Positions 55,920-64,000 of a stretch of 64,000 nucleotides of DNA are shown here, one piece after another. The translations under genes were made by a program, and so were the position numbers. This DNA is from Pseudomonas asuensis (GTDB taxonomy: Bacteria > Pseudomonadota > Gammaproteobacteria > Pseudomonadales > Pseudomonadaceae), in assembly GCF_014646755.1 (NCBI RefSeq), contig NZ_BMNW01000014.1:34647-98646 (forward strand), read 5' to 3'. Within the stretch, counting starts at the first letter, position 1; each line of letters begins with the position of its first letter. The notes under the pieces are model-generated. The model searched no databases. It was not told the origin of the DNA and was given only the letters and a program-made list of their open reading frames with translations.

Positions 55920-56660
55920 GTGACTAAAGCGGTATGGGCGGCACTGGCCGCTACAGTAATTCTGGCGGGTTGCGCTACACCACAGCAAGGCGCCATTCCG
56001 GTCGTCGATTCAAGTACGCCGGTTTCCAATCAGGAGCTGACGCGCAATGGCGGTCGTATGCCAACTAACGCACCACCACCCATGGCAGCCCAGGCGCCCC
56101 AACCACAGGATGGCGGTGTCACGGTTATGGTGCCAGGTGATAACCCGGCACCCATCCAGACATTTGCGGCAGCTCCAGCTACTGCACCCATCTCCACGGG
56201 CCCTATCACTATAGGGCCTTCAGCCGGCGCGCCTGCTGCTCAGGGATACGATAGCTATTCAGCGCCCCAGCCAGTACCCAGCGCGCCCACGGGTATTCCT
56301 TCCGGTCGCAGCAATACGCTGTCGGCCGACGAACAGTTGGATGGGCCATTGTTAGCCTTGCTGACGACTGCGCAGCAGCAACAGGGAGGCGGTGACCTTA
56401 ACGGCGCGTCTTCAAGCCTGGAAAGGGCGATGCGTATTGCGCCCCGAGAGCCTCAAGTATTGTATCGGCTGGCTGAAGTCCGTCTGGCCCAGGGTGATGC
56501 TGCACAGGCTGAGCAGTTGGCTAGGCGCGGATTGACCTATGCCAATGGACGGCCTGCTTTACAGGCCAGCTTATGGGAGTTGATTGCGCAGTCCCGTGAA
56601 CGCCAAGGCGATGCTGCAGGCGCTGCAACAGCACGCCAGCGCGCCAAGGTGGGTGCCTGA
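55920..56660 (+). CDS. Lipoprotein with TPR-like repeats
   Basis: The GTG start gives MTKAVWAALAATVILAGC, a lipoprotein signal with the lipobox L-A-G-C (Cys at residue 18). A long Pro/Ala/Gly-rich linker (about 20-135) follows, and then a helical part with a TPR-like SLERAMRIAPREPQVLYRLAEVRLAQGDAAQAEQLARRGLTY (cited in part: VLYRLAEVRLAQGDAAQ). It follows mrcB by 12 bases, as the corresponding gene does in P. aeruginosa (PA4699), so a role as a partner or regulator of PBP1B in the outer membrane is plausible; a lipoprotein activator of PBP1B (LpoP) of this kind is known in Pseudomonas. Confidence 0.82.
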   Translation: MTKAVWAALAATVILAGCATPQQGAIPVVDSSTPVSNQELTRNGGRMPTNAPPPMAAQAPQPQDGGVTVMVPGDNPAPIQTFAAAPATAPISTGPITIGPSAGAPAAQGYDSYSAPQPVPSAPTGIPSGRSNTLSADEQLDGPLLALLTTAQQQQGGGDLNGASSSLERAMRIAPREPQVLYRLAEVRLAQGDAAQAEQLARRGLTYANGRPALQASLWELIAQSRERQGDAAGAATARQRAKVGA

Positions 56661-56986
56661 TGGACGCTCGATTGTCTGATTTGGCAGAGCAACTGCTTCT
56701 GATCGAGAGGGAGCTGCGCATCCTGGGGTGGTGGGAGAGTGTATCGCCCACTGCCCAGGACTTGGCCAGTCAAGAGCCCTTCTGTGTAGACACCCTTAAC
56801 TTTGCACAATGGCTTCAGTGGATTTTTCTGCCGCGTATGAAGATTATCATTGAGTCAGATAGCGGGCTGCCTGAGCGCTCAGGCATTCGCCCCATGGCTG
56901 AGGTGGTCTATCAAAGCGATACGCATAACGTGGCTGCGCTACTAGATGCACTAGGCGAGTTCGATCGGTTGATCGAACATCGCTAA
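56660..56986 (+). CDS. YqcC-family protein (DUF446)
   Basis: This 108-residue protein is a YqcC homologue, an all-helical single-domain family of unknown function. Recognisable segments are LLLIERELRILGWWE, PFCVDTLNFAQWLQWIFLPRM at about 39-60 and LDALGEFDRLIE at the C-terminus. Its ATG overlaps the lipoprotein stop by one base (TGATG), indicating translational coupling in the mrcB operon. Confidence 0.88.
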   Translation: MDARLSDLAEQLLLIERELRILGWWESVSPTAQDLASQEPFCVDTLNFAQWLQWIFLPRMKIIIESDSGLPERSGIRPMAEVVYQSDTHNVAALLDALGEFDRLIEHR

Positions 56987-56989
56987 AGC

Positions 56990-57439
56990 CTAATTACAGT
57001 TTTGATTGATAGAGAATTCAGCTTCACTAATGCGCTGCTGGCGTTCTTCTTCAGTGAGCCGCCTCATCTGGCCCCGGCCTTCTTCAACCATGACCCGAGG
57101 ATTACTGCGTAACTGTGCCAGATTGGTTCGCGCAGATTTGCAGTACTCCTCACGCTTCCTTTCTTGCTCCCGGACGTCTTGCTGAACCTTCTGCTCAATG
57201 GAGCGCTGTGCAGCATTATTCACCGTATCGCCAGCACCACTTCCGGCTCCAGACGCATTAGGTTGGCCTGAAAGGCTAGGCGCTGGTTTTACCTTCATTT
57301 CATCGGCACTGTGGTCAGCTGGTGGTTGTGCACTGAAGTGGGTTACTCCTTGAGCATCGACCCACTTGTAAACCTGAGCGGCGTGAACGGAGCCCATCAA
57401 GACAAAGGCGCTGCTAATGGCTAAAAACGTACGCCACAT
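56990..57439 (-). CDS. DUF4124-domain periplasmic protein
   Basis: From the ATG at 57439 the protein has 149 residues: a signal peptide (MWRTFLAISSAFVLMGSVHA, cleavage before AQVYKW), a short DUF4124 domain (VYKWVDAQGVTHFSAQPPAD at about 22-41), a Ser/Gly/Ala-rich linker and a charged helix rich in Glu, Arg and Gln. The family is widespread in gammaproteobacteria and of unknown function. AAGGA is 6 bases before the ATG. A longer frame to 57520 would put the signal peptide internally and is rejected. It converges with the yqcC-like gene with only 3 bases between. Confidence 0.85.
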   Translation of the reverse strand: MWRTFLAISSAFVLMGSVHAAQVYKWVDAQGVTHFSAQPPADHSADEMKVKPAPSLSGQPNASGAGSGAGDTVNNAAQRSIEQKVQQDVREQERKREEYCKSARTNLAQLRSNPRVMVEEGRGQMRRLTEEERQQRISEAEFSINQNCN

Positions 57440-57826
57440 GTTGAATCCTTTAGCGTAAGGGTTAGAGGGTTCTACTATAGCGAAACTTGCTCTCAAAAAA
57501 TGAGACTTTGATCTGTGCATAAATTAAGTGCATAGACGGCTTGACTTGCACCGGCTGAATGCGAAGAATCCAAGGTTCGCTGTAGAAAGCCAGCCCAAAG
57601 CTAGCTTCTCGGCAGACCATGAGGTGCCTACCCGCGCCGCCGCAGTCATACCCGCAACGCGTTACCTCGCGCTGGGTGGAAGAACTTGGTAACTCTAGAG
57701 CTCTTCCAACACGGCTTTCTTGGCAGCTGTCCCGTCGGCGATCACCGTCGCCCATGCTCTGCCTTGCAGTCGATCGAACCCCGACAGCCCACTCGTGGGC
57801 GCTCGTATTGCGTTGAGAGGTGAAAC
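57440..57826. other. Intergenic region upstream of ilvI
   Basis: These 387 bases hold the divergent promoters of the DUF4124 gene and ilvIH-ilvC. A weak sigma-70 candidate for ilvI is TTGACT (57541-57546), 17 bases, then AAGAAT (57564-57569). A 65-codon frame (57619-57816) ends in the ilvI ribosome binding site but has no Ile/Val/Leu runs. No convincing attenuator or RNA gene was seen. Confidence 0.5.
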
Positions 57827-59554
57827 GTGGAGCTCTTATCCGGCGCTGAAATGGTCGTCCGTTTTTTGCGTGACGAAGGCGTTAAATACATCTACGGGTA
57901 TCCCGGTGGCGCACTGCTGCACATCTACGATGCCCTGTTCAAAGAAAAAGCAGTCACCCATATTCTGGTTCGCCATGAGCAGTCAGCTACGCATATGGCG
58001 GATGGTTATGCGCGTGCGACCGGAAAGGCTGGCGTCGTTCTGGTAACGTCGGGCCCAGGGGCCACCAATGCCATTACAGGTATTGCTACGGCATATATGG
58101 ATTCCATTCCAATGGTGATCCTGTCTGGCCAGGTCGGCAGCAACATGATCGGCTCCGATGCATTTCAGGAAGTCGACATGGTGGGCATTTCCCGCCCCAT
58201 CGTTAAGCACAGTTTCATGATCAAGCACCCCTGCGAAATTCCAGAGGTCATGAAAAAGGCTTTCTATCTGGCGGAGTCTGGCCGTCCCGGCCCAGTAGTG
58301 GTTGATATTCCAAAGGACATGACCAGTCCTACGGAAAAGTTTGAATATGTATATCCAAAGAAGGTCAAGCTACGGTCCTATAACCCTGCTGTCCGTGGTC
58401 ACTCAGGACAGATCCGCAAGGCAGCCGAGATGCTGCTGGCGGCCAAGCGCCCCATTCTGTATGCCGGTGGTGGCGTCATTATGGGAAATGGCGCCGCTCA
58501 ACTGACCGAGCTTGCCAGGACTCTCAATCTGCCAGTCACTAACACCCTGATGGGGTTAGGTGGTTTTCCAGGCAGTGATCGTCAGTTCCTGGGCATGTTA
58601 GGCATGCATGGCAGCTATACCGCCAATCTGGCGATGCACCACAGCGACGTCATCCTGGCTGTAGGAGCCCGCTTTGATGATCGTGTCATCAATGGTGCCA
58701 AGCGCTTCTGTCCGAATGCCAAAATCATTCATATTGATATCGACCCTGCCTCTATTTCCAAGATGATCAAGGCAGACGTGCCGATCGTTGGGCCGGTAGA
58801 TAGCGTCTTGACGGAAATGGTCGCTATTCTCAAGGAAATTGGCGAGAAGCCCGCTGCGGAGGCGCAAGCCAACTGGTGGAAGCAGATTGAGGAGTGGCGC
58901 ACTTCGCAGGGCGGCTTGTTCCCTTATGACAAGGGCGATGGCAGCATCATCAAACCGCAGACGGTAATCGAGACGCTTTACGAGGTCACCCGTGGAGATG
59001 CATTCATTACCTCTGATGTAGGCCAGCATCAGATGTTTGCGGCGCAGTATTACCTGTATGACAAGCCAAACCGTTGGATCAACTCTGGTGGCTTGGGCAC
59101 CATGGGCTTTGGCTTGCCTGCAGCCATGGGCGTCAAGCTTAACTTTCCGGATGTTGACGTTGCCTGTGTAACCGGCGAGGGCAGTATCCAGATGAACATT
59201 CAGGAGCTGTCTACCTGTCTACAATATGACCTCCCTGTCAAAATTGTTACTCTGAACAACCAGGCGCTGGGCATGGTTCGTCAGTGGCAGGATATGCAGT
59301 ACAACAGTCGTTACTCACATTCCTACATGGAGTCACTGCCTGACTTCGTCAAGGTGGCTGAGGCTTACGGTCATGCCGGTATGCGCATTACACGACTGGC
59401 GGATCTCAAGCCCATGATGGAAGAGGCTTTTGCCATGAAGGACCGTCTGGTCTTCCTGGATATTCAGGTTGATACCAGTGAGCACGTCTATCCGATGCAG
59501 ATTAAAGATGGATCGATGCGCGAAATGTGGCTGAGCAAGACGGAGCGGACTTAA
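57827..59554 (+). CDS. ilvI: Acetolactate synthase large subunit
   Basis: This ThDP-dependent enzyme makes acetolactate and acetohydroxybutyrate for valine, leucine and isoleucine. The 575-residue protein has [15 protein letters not shown], the catalytic Glu in [24 protein letters not shown], the FAD-region [11 protein letters not shown], and the ThDP-binding block [17 protein letters not shown] with [12 protein letters not shown] at about 440-490. The GTG start is preceded by GAGAGG and gives [11 protein letters not shown], as in Pseudomonas IlvI. ilvH follows after 2 bases. The ilv product ketoisovalerate also feeds PanB. Confidence 0.97.
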   Translation: MELLSGAEMVVRFLRDEGVKYIYGYPGGALLHIYDALFKEKAVTHILVRHEQSATHMADGYARATGKAGVVLVTSGPGATNAITGIATAYMDSIPMVILSGQVGSNMIGSDAFQEVDMVGISRPIVKHSFMIKHPCEIPEVMKKAFYLAESGRPGPVVVDIPKDMTSPTEKFEYVYPKKVKLRSYNPAVRGHSGQIRKAAEMLLAAKRPILYAGGGVIMGNGAAQLTELARTLNLPVTNTLMGLGGFPGSDRQFLGMLGMHGSYTANLAMHHSDVILAVGARFDDRVINGAKRFCPNAKIIHIDIDPASISKMIKADVPIVGPVDSVLTEMVAILKEIGEKPAAEAQANWWKQIEEWRTSQGGLFPYDKGDGSIIKPQTVIETLYEVTRGDAFITSDVGQHQMFAAQYYLYDKPNRWINSGGLGTMGFGLPAAMGVKLNFPDVDVACVTGEGSIQMNIQELSTCLQYDLPVKIVTLNNQALGMVRQWQDMQYNSRYSHSYMESLPDFVKVAEAYGHAGMRITRLADLKPMMEEAFAMKDRLVFLDIQVDTSEHVYPMQIKDGSMREMWLSKTERT

Positions 59555-59556
59555 TC

Positions 59557-60048
59557 ATGCGGCATATCATTTCCCTTCTGCTAGAAAACGAGCCCGGCGC
59601 ATTATCCCGCGTAGTCGGTCTGTTTTCGCAGCGCAACTACAACATCGAAAGCCTGACAGTCGCTCCGACAGAAGATCCGACGCTTTCACGTCTGACGCTG
59701 ACAACGGTTGGTCATGATGAAACCATTGAGCAGATTACCAAAAACCTTAACAAGCTGATCGAGGTTGTTAAGTTGGTAAATCTGTCAGAGGGCTCTCATA
59801 TTGAGCGAGAGCTTCTGCTAGTCAAGGTCAAGGCGGCCGGGGCTCAGCGCGATGAAGTCAAGCGCACCACAGATATCTTCCGTGGACAAATAGTAGATGT
59901 AACGAGTAGCGTCTATACGATTCAACTGGCGGGCACGAGCGAGAAACTCGATAGCTTTATCCAGGCAATCGGTGCGACGTCTATTCTGGAAGTTGTACGC
60001 AGTGGTGTCACAGGGATTTCCCGTGGCGACAAGGCTCTGAGCATTTAA
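59557..60048 (+). CDS. ilvH: Acetolactate synthase small (regulatory) subunit
   Basis: IlvH confers valine feedback control on the large subunit. From the ATG at 59557 it has 163 residues. An ACT domain (about 4-75) has LLENEPGALSRVVGLFSQRNYNIESL, cited as NEPGALSRVVGLF and NYNIESLTV, and a second ACT-like C-terminal domain has RTTDIFRGQIVDVT and LEVVRSGVTGISRG. An upstream in-frame start would overlap ilvI and lacks support. It lies 2 bases after ilvI. Confidence 0.97.
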   Translation: MRHIISLLLENEPGALSRVVGLFSQRNYNIESLTVAPTEDPTLSRLTLTTVGHDETIEQITKNLNKLIEVVKLVNLSEGSHIERELLLVKVKAAGAQRDEVKRTTDIFRGQIVDVTSSVYTIQLAGTSEKLDSFIQAIGATSILEVVRSGVTGISRGDKALSI

Positions 60049-60056
60049 ATTGATAA

Positions 60057-61103
<1,047 letters not shown>

Positions 61104-61143
61104 TCATTAGGGCTGTCAAAGGTCCTGTTGATCTCAGTTTCGG

Positions 61144-61170
61144 AAAAACGCGGCCACGGCCGCGTTTTTT
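61144..61170 (+). terminator. Intrinsic terminator after ilvC
   Basis: AAAAACGCGGCC and GGCCGCGTTTTTT form a stem of about 11 bp with a very short loop and a T-run. It ends the ilvIHC transcript 40 bases after ilvC. Confidence 0.92.
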
Positions 61171-61271
61171 CGTTTCAGCTCGTCTTCTGATATAAAAGCT
61201 GTAACGTGTTAAGGATGAACCCTGAGAGGAGGGGATCATCCAAGACTTCAAGTCCTATGCAAGGAATTTTC

Positions 61272-62141
61272 ATGAGCGAGCGTCCCGACGAAGCTAACGA
61301 AACAGCTTCCTCAAGCACTGAAAGCATTATTCCCGTCGATGAGCATTTCGAAGAAACACACGATGCCCAAGGACGAAAGGTTCGCCGTCGAGGTGTGTAC
61401 TTACTTCCAAACCTATTTACGACAGCTGCGCTTTTTGCCGGGCTTTATTCAATAATCAAGTCCATCGCAGCACAGACTGCCTTCATTCAGGGGCATTCGG
61501 AGGAGGCAGCCATAGGATTTGCTGCGGCAGCTGCAGCTATCTTTATCGCCATGATCCTTGACGGTCTTGATGGTCGAGTCGCCCGTTTAACCAATACTCA
61601 AAGTGCATTTGGTGAACAATATGATTCGCTGTCGGATATGGTGGCTTTTGGAGTAGCGCCAGCCATACTTGCATTCGAGTGGGCTTTGATCAGCCTGGGT
61701 AATGTAGGCTGGGCTGTAGCGTTTATTTATGTAGCAGGAGCGGCGCTTCGTCTTGCTCGTTTTAATACCCAGATTGGCTCTGTTGATAAGCGCTATTTCA
61801 TTGGCCTGGCAAGTCCATCGGCCGCTGCACTAGTTGCTGGAACCGTTTGGTGCTTCAGCGATTTTGGTATTCAAGGCTCCAAACTGTCTTTCCTGGTTGC
61901 GCTTATGGTTGCCGCAGCTGGAATGCTTATGGTCAGCAATTTCAAATACTGGAGCTTCAAGACTCTGGATATGAAAGGACGGGTTCCTTTCGTAGGTATC
62001 ATTGTAGCTGTCCTGGTCTTTGCCATTATTTTTACTGATCCACCACGAGTGCTACTGCTAGGCTTCCTTGCGTATGCAGTATCTGGCCCTGTCAAGGCAC
62101 TGATGCGCTTCCGCCGTCATCGCAATCGCACAATTGATTAA
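61272..62141 (+). CDS. pssA: CDP-diacylglycerol-serine O-phosphatidyltransferase
   Basis: This membrane enzyme makes phosphatidylserine, the precursor of phosphatidylethanolamine. From the ATG at 61272, preceded by AAGGA, it has 289 residues: a hydrophilic N-terminal 40 residues, then about 7 hydrophobic segments. The CDP-alcohol phosphatidyltransferase signature DGLDGRVARLTNTQSAFGEQ...YDSLSD is complete, with all three aspartates (about residues 96-122). This is the multi-pass type II (Bacillus-like) family, unlike soluble E. coli PssA. The upstream frame to 61206 lacks a good start. Confidence 0.93.
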   Translation: MSERPDEANETASSSTESIIPVDEHFEETHDAQGRKVRRRGVYLLPNLFTTAALFAGLYSIIKSIAAQTAFIQGHSEEAAIGFAAAAAAIFIAMILDGLDGRVARLTNTQSAFGEQYDSLSDMVAFGVAPAILAFEWALISLGNVGWAVAFIYVAGAALRLARFNTQIGSVDKRYFIGLASPSAAALVAGTVWCFSDFGIQGSKLSFLVALMVAAAGMLMVSNFKYWSFKTLDMKGRVPFVGIIVAVLVFAIIFTDPPRVLLLGFLAYAVSGPVKALMRFRRHRNRTID

Positions 62142-62200
62142 TTGCCAGATTATCTCCACAGTGACATTACGTATTGATAGTAGTCGCTGTGGAGATTGCC

Positions 62201-63211
62201 ATGCTGATCAAAGTCCCTCTGCGTTCTGCCTGCAAACCATCTGAAATTACACCAGAAGCCATCTATCTATCTCGTCGGCAATTTATGGGCGCGACGGGCG
62301 CTGCCATCACAGTTGCCACACTGCCTAACTGGGCACTTGCTGATGGGTCTGTTTATTCAGATGTGGAGCCAGGCAAGGCGCCTGATTGGTTTACTGAGAA
62401 CCAGTCTGCTATCCATTGGAAAGCGGTAGATGTAAAGGGCGAAGCTATAACGCCATTCAAGGACGTTACGCAATACAACAACTTTTACGAGTTCGGTCCT
62501 GATAAAGGTGATCCCTATGCCAATGCAGGGCAAATGGTGACCGAACCTTGGACTGTCAAGGTAGACGGAGAAGTAGGTAAACCAGGTACCTATTCGCTCG
62601 AAGACATTATCCGGCCTAAGCGGTTGGAAGAAAGGATATACCGCCTGCGTTGTGTCGAAGCGTGGTCCATGGTTATCCCGTGGCTAGGTATACCACTGGC
62701 GGATGTCATCAAGCAGTTCGAACCGACAGCTAATGCTAAGTACGTTCGTTTTGAAACATTGAATGATCCCCAGCATATGCCAGGGCAGCGTTCCAGTTTT
62801 TCTCTACTGGATTGGCCCTATCGAGAAGGGCTGCGTATGGATGAGGCCATGCATCCATTGGCTATATTGGCAGTAGGCATGTATGGACGAGTGCTGCCTA
62901 ATCAGAACGGCGCACCTATTAGGCTAGTCGTGCCATGGAAATACGGATTCAAAAGTATAAAGTCGATTGTTCGCATCAGCTTGGTAAGTGACCAGCCGCA
63001 GACAACCTGGCAAAGCATGGCGCCAAATGAGTACGGCTTTTACGCCAACGTCAATCCTCAGGTCGATCACCCCCGTTGGAGTCAGGCTAAAGAGCGAAGG
63101 CTTCCTAGTGGACTGTTTAGCCCTAACATCCGAGAGACGCAGATATTTAACGGCTATGGGGAAGAGGTGGCTAGCCTATATGCCGGCATGGACCTGAGGA
63201 AGCAGTATTGA
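62201..63211 (+). CDS. msrP: Periplasmic methionine sulfoxide reductase catalytic subunit MsrP
   Basis: MsrP (YedY) is a molybdopterin enzyme that repairs oxidised methionine in periplasmic proteins. From the ATG at 62201, with GGAG 7 bases upstream, it has 336 residues. The Tat signal is [10 protein letters not shown] followed by a hydrophobic stretch and ALA cleavage near residue 48. The Mo-ligating cysteine is Cys151 in [14 protein letters not shown], and [15 protein letters not shown] is a cofactor-binding segment. The msrQ start overlaps the stop (TGATG). Confidence 0.95.
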   Translation: MLIKVPLRSACKPSEITPEAIYLSRRQFMGATGAAITVATLPNWALADGSVYSDVEPGKAPDWFTENQSAIHWKAVDVKGEAITPFKDVTQYNNFYEFGPDKGDPYANAGQMVTEPWTVKVDGEVGKPGTYSLEDIIRPKRLEERIYRLRCVEAWSMVIPWLGIPLADVIKQFEPTANAKYVRFETLNDPQHMPGQRSSFSLLDWPYREGLRMDEAMHPLAILAVGMYGRVLPNQNGAPIRLVVPWKYGFKSIKSIVRISLVSDQPQTTWQSMAPNEYGFYANVNPQVDHPRWSQAKERRLPSGLFSPNIRETQIFNGYGEEVASLYAGMDLRKQY

Positions 63212-63822
63212 TGGTGTTGAGAATGTGGCGGGTAGCGGTCTTTATGATCACGCTCTCGGTGCTTGGCATTTGGCTGTATGAGGCATGGAGTTTTGCGCTG
63301 GGACCTGATCCCGGTAAGGTCATCATTGATAGGCTTGGCCTTGGGGCATTAGTGCTTTTGCTGATAACGCTCAGCTTGACGCCTTTTCAGAAAGTAACGC
63401 ATTGGAAAGGTTGGATGCTCGTTCGCCGCCAGTTGGGGTTATGGGCCTTTACCTACGCGCTGCTTCATTTCTGCTCTTATTTAGTTTTCGTACTTGGCTT
63501 GGACCTTTCTAGTCTAGGGAGAGAATTACAAAAGCGTCCTTATATTATTGTAGGCTTCATCGCTTTATTGACGCTGTTTCCTCTAGCGCTAACGTCCAAC
63601 CGATTTAGCATGCGTAAGCTGGGCAAGCACTGGAAGCCTTTGCATCGTCTTGTTTATGTAGCACTGATAATGGGCTTGCTGCATATGTTTTGGATAGTAC
63701 GCTCAGACATCCGTGAATGGCTCATCTATGCTCTAGTAGGACTTCTACTGCTTATGCTTCGCTTGCCCTTTATATCCACTCGTCTAAAGCAGAAGAAAGG
63801 TTCCAAGGCTAAGCTAAAATAA
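63211..63822 (+). CDS. msrQ: Heme-binding membrane subunit MsrQ
   Basis: MsrQ (YedZ) passes electrons from the respiratory chain to MsrP. The 203-residue protein has about six transmembrane segments of the ferric-reductase-like family, with conserved histidines in YALLHFCSYL, KPLHRLVYVAL and GLLHMFWIV that should bind heme b. The ATG at 63211 overlaps the msrP stop by one base; a TTG at 63208 is an alternative. A strong promoter follows directly after the stop. Confidence 0.95.
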   Translation: MVLRMWRVAVFMITLSVLGIWLYEAWSFALGPDPGKVIIDRLGLGALVLLLITLSLTPFQKVTHWKGWMLVRRQLGLWAFTYALLHFCSYLVFVLGLDLSSLGRELQKRPYIIVGFIALLTLFPLALTSNRFSMRKLGKHWKPLHRLVYVALIMGLLHMFWIVRSDIREWLIYALVGLLLLMLRLPFISTRLKQKKGSKAKLK

Positions 63823-63825
63823 AGC

Positions 63826-63853
63826 TTGACCTGCTGATTCATAGGCCTATAAT
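63826..63853 (+). promoter_or_regulatory. Strong promoter, rRNA-type (first of two)
   Basis: TTGACC (63826-63831), 16 bases, then TATAAT (63848-63853), followed by the GC-rich discriminator GCGCCCC. Such discriminators mark promoters under stringent ppGpp/DksA control. Confidence 0.75.
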
Positions 63854-63963
63854 GCGCCCCACTTCCGCTGCAACGGAACGGCAAAAAGTCTTGTAGATCA
63901 ATGACTTAGCTGTCCGGTAGCGTTCAGGTCCAGGCCTGATGGCAGCGGAGGAGGGAAGCGTGG

Positions 63964-63991
63964 TTGACAAGCCCCTGGGCTTGTGTAGAAT
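63964..63991 (+). promoter_or_regulatory. Strong promoter, rRNA-type (second of two)
   Basis: TTGACA (63964-63969), 16 bases, then TAGAAT (63986-63991), followed by ACGCCTCCC at the window edge. With the first promoter it forms a tandem pair of the kind that drives rRNA operons. In P. aeruginosa a 16S rRNA gene follows msrQ (PA4691) at this point. Confidence 0.75.
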
Positions 63992-64000
63992 ACGCCTCCC

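Noticed and set aside
57619..57816. 65-codon frame ending in the ilvI ribosome binding site, as a leader peptide
   Set aside because: It lacks runs of Ile, Val or Leu codons and there is no terminator/antiterminator pair, so attenuation is not supported.

Overview
The window comes from a gammaproteobacterium of the Pseudomonas group (Pseudomonadaceae). Almost every block follows the gene order known around PA4758-PA4690 of P. aeruginosa: carA-leuE-carB-greA / yhbY, ftsH-folP-glmM-tpiA-secG-tRNA-Leu, metY-rimP-nusA-infB-rbfA-truB-rpsO-pnp, the acs-pgi-panC-panB-folK-pcnB-crcZ-cbrB-cbrA-cbrX-gluQ-dksA block, cbpA with the PrrF small RNA, mrcB, ilvIH-ilvC, pssA and msrPQ. The base composition looks moderate and clearly below the GC-rich P. 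aeruginosa. This points to a lower-GC relative, but I cannot name the species.

Layout. 1-5.4 kb: pyrimidine/arginine precursor synthesis (carAB), a leucine exporter and greA, with yhbY convergent. 5.4-6.1 kb: a decayed rlmE (ftsJ) gene with stops, a frameshift and a 7-bp tandem repeat. 6.2-20.6 kb: ftsH, folate, cell-wall precursor, glycolysis and secretion genes, two tRNAs, then the rimP-nusA-infB translation/transcription operon through pnp, divided by several intrinsic terminators. 20.7-22.3 kb: small stress or envelope proteins, including a BON protein behind an apparent sigma-54 promoter. 22.3-41.8 kb, mainly minus strand: an AsmA-like protein, a methyltransferase, an MpaB-like protein, acs, pgi, panBC with a highly structured leader, folK, pcnB, the CrcZ RNA, the CbrAB two-component system with the small overlapping gene cbrX, gluQ and dksA. 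42.0-44.0 kb: an aminotransferase and sfsA. 44.3-50.5 kb: a complete-looking nucleoside uptake and breakdown cluster (tsx-cdd-nupC-deoA-deoB-deoD) that is not part of the P. aeruginosa order as I recall it and looks like a lineage-specific insertion. 50.4-53.5 kb: PrrF, cbpA, a TfoX-C protein and a two-domain kinase. 53.6-57.4 kb: penicillin-binding protein 1B, a lipoprotein and two small proteins. 57.8-63.8 kb: ilvI-ilvH-ilvC, pssA and msrPQ. 63.8-64.0 kb: two strong promoters with GC-rich discriminators that probably drive an rRNA operon starting beyond the window.

Regulatory theme. The window holds the whole carbon catabolite control module (CbrA/CbrB sensing, sigma-54-driven CrcZ RNA with five A-rich CA-motif clusters that titrate Hfq/Crc), a candidate CA-motif target at the acs ribosome binding site, and a second CbrB-like palindrome upstream of panB. 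It also holds the Fur-controlled PrrF RNA of iron homeostasis.

The most notable observations are: (1) a roughly 118-nt RNA element directly upstream of panB, closed by a perfect 13-bp stem and containing two further hairpins, which I cannot match to a known family; (2) the loss of rlmE by pseudogenisation at its conserved locus; (3) the sigma-54 promoter with palindromic upstream repeats before the BON gene; (4) several genes and RNAs that are easily missed (cbrX, crcZ, prrF). No prophage, insertion sequence or CRISPR array was seen.
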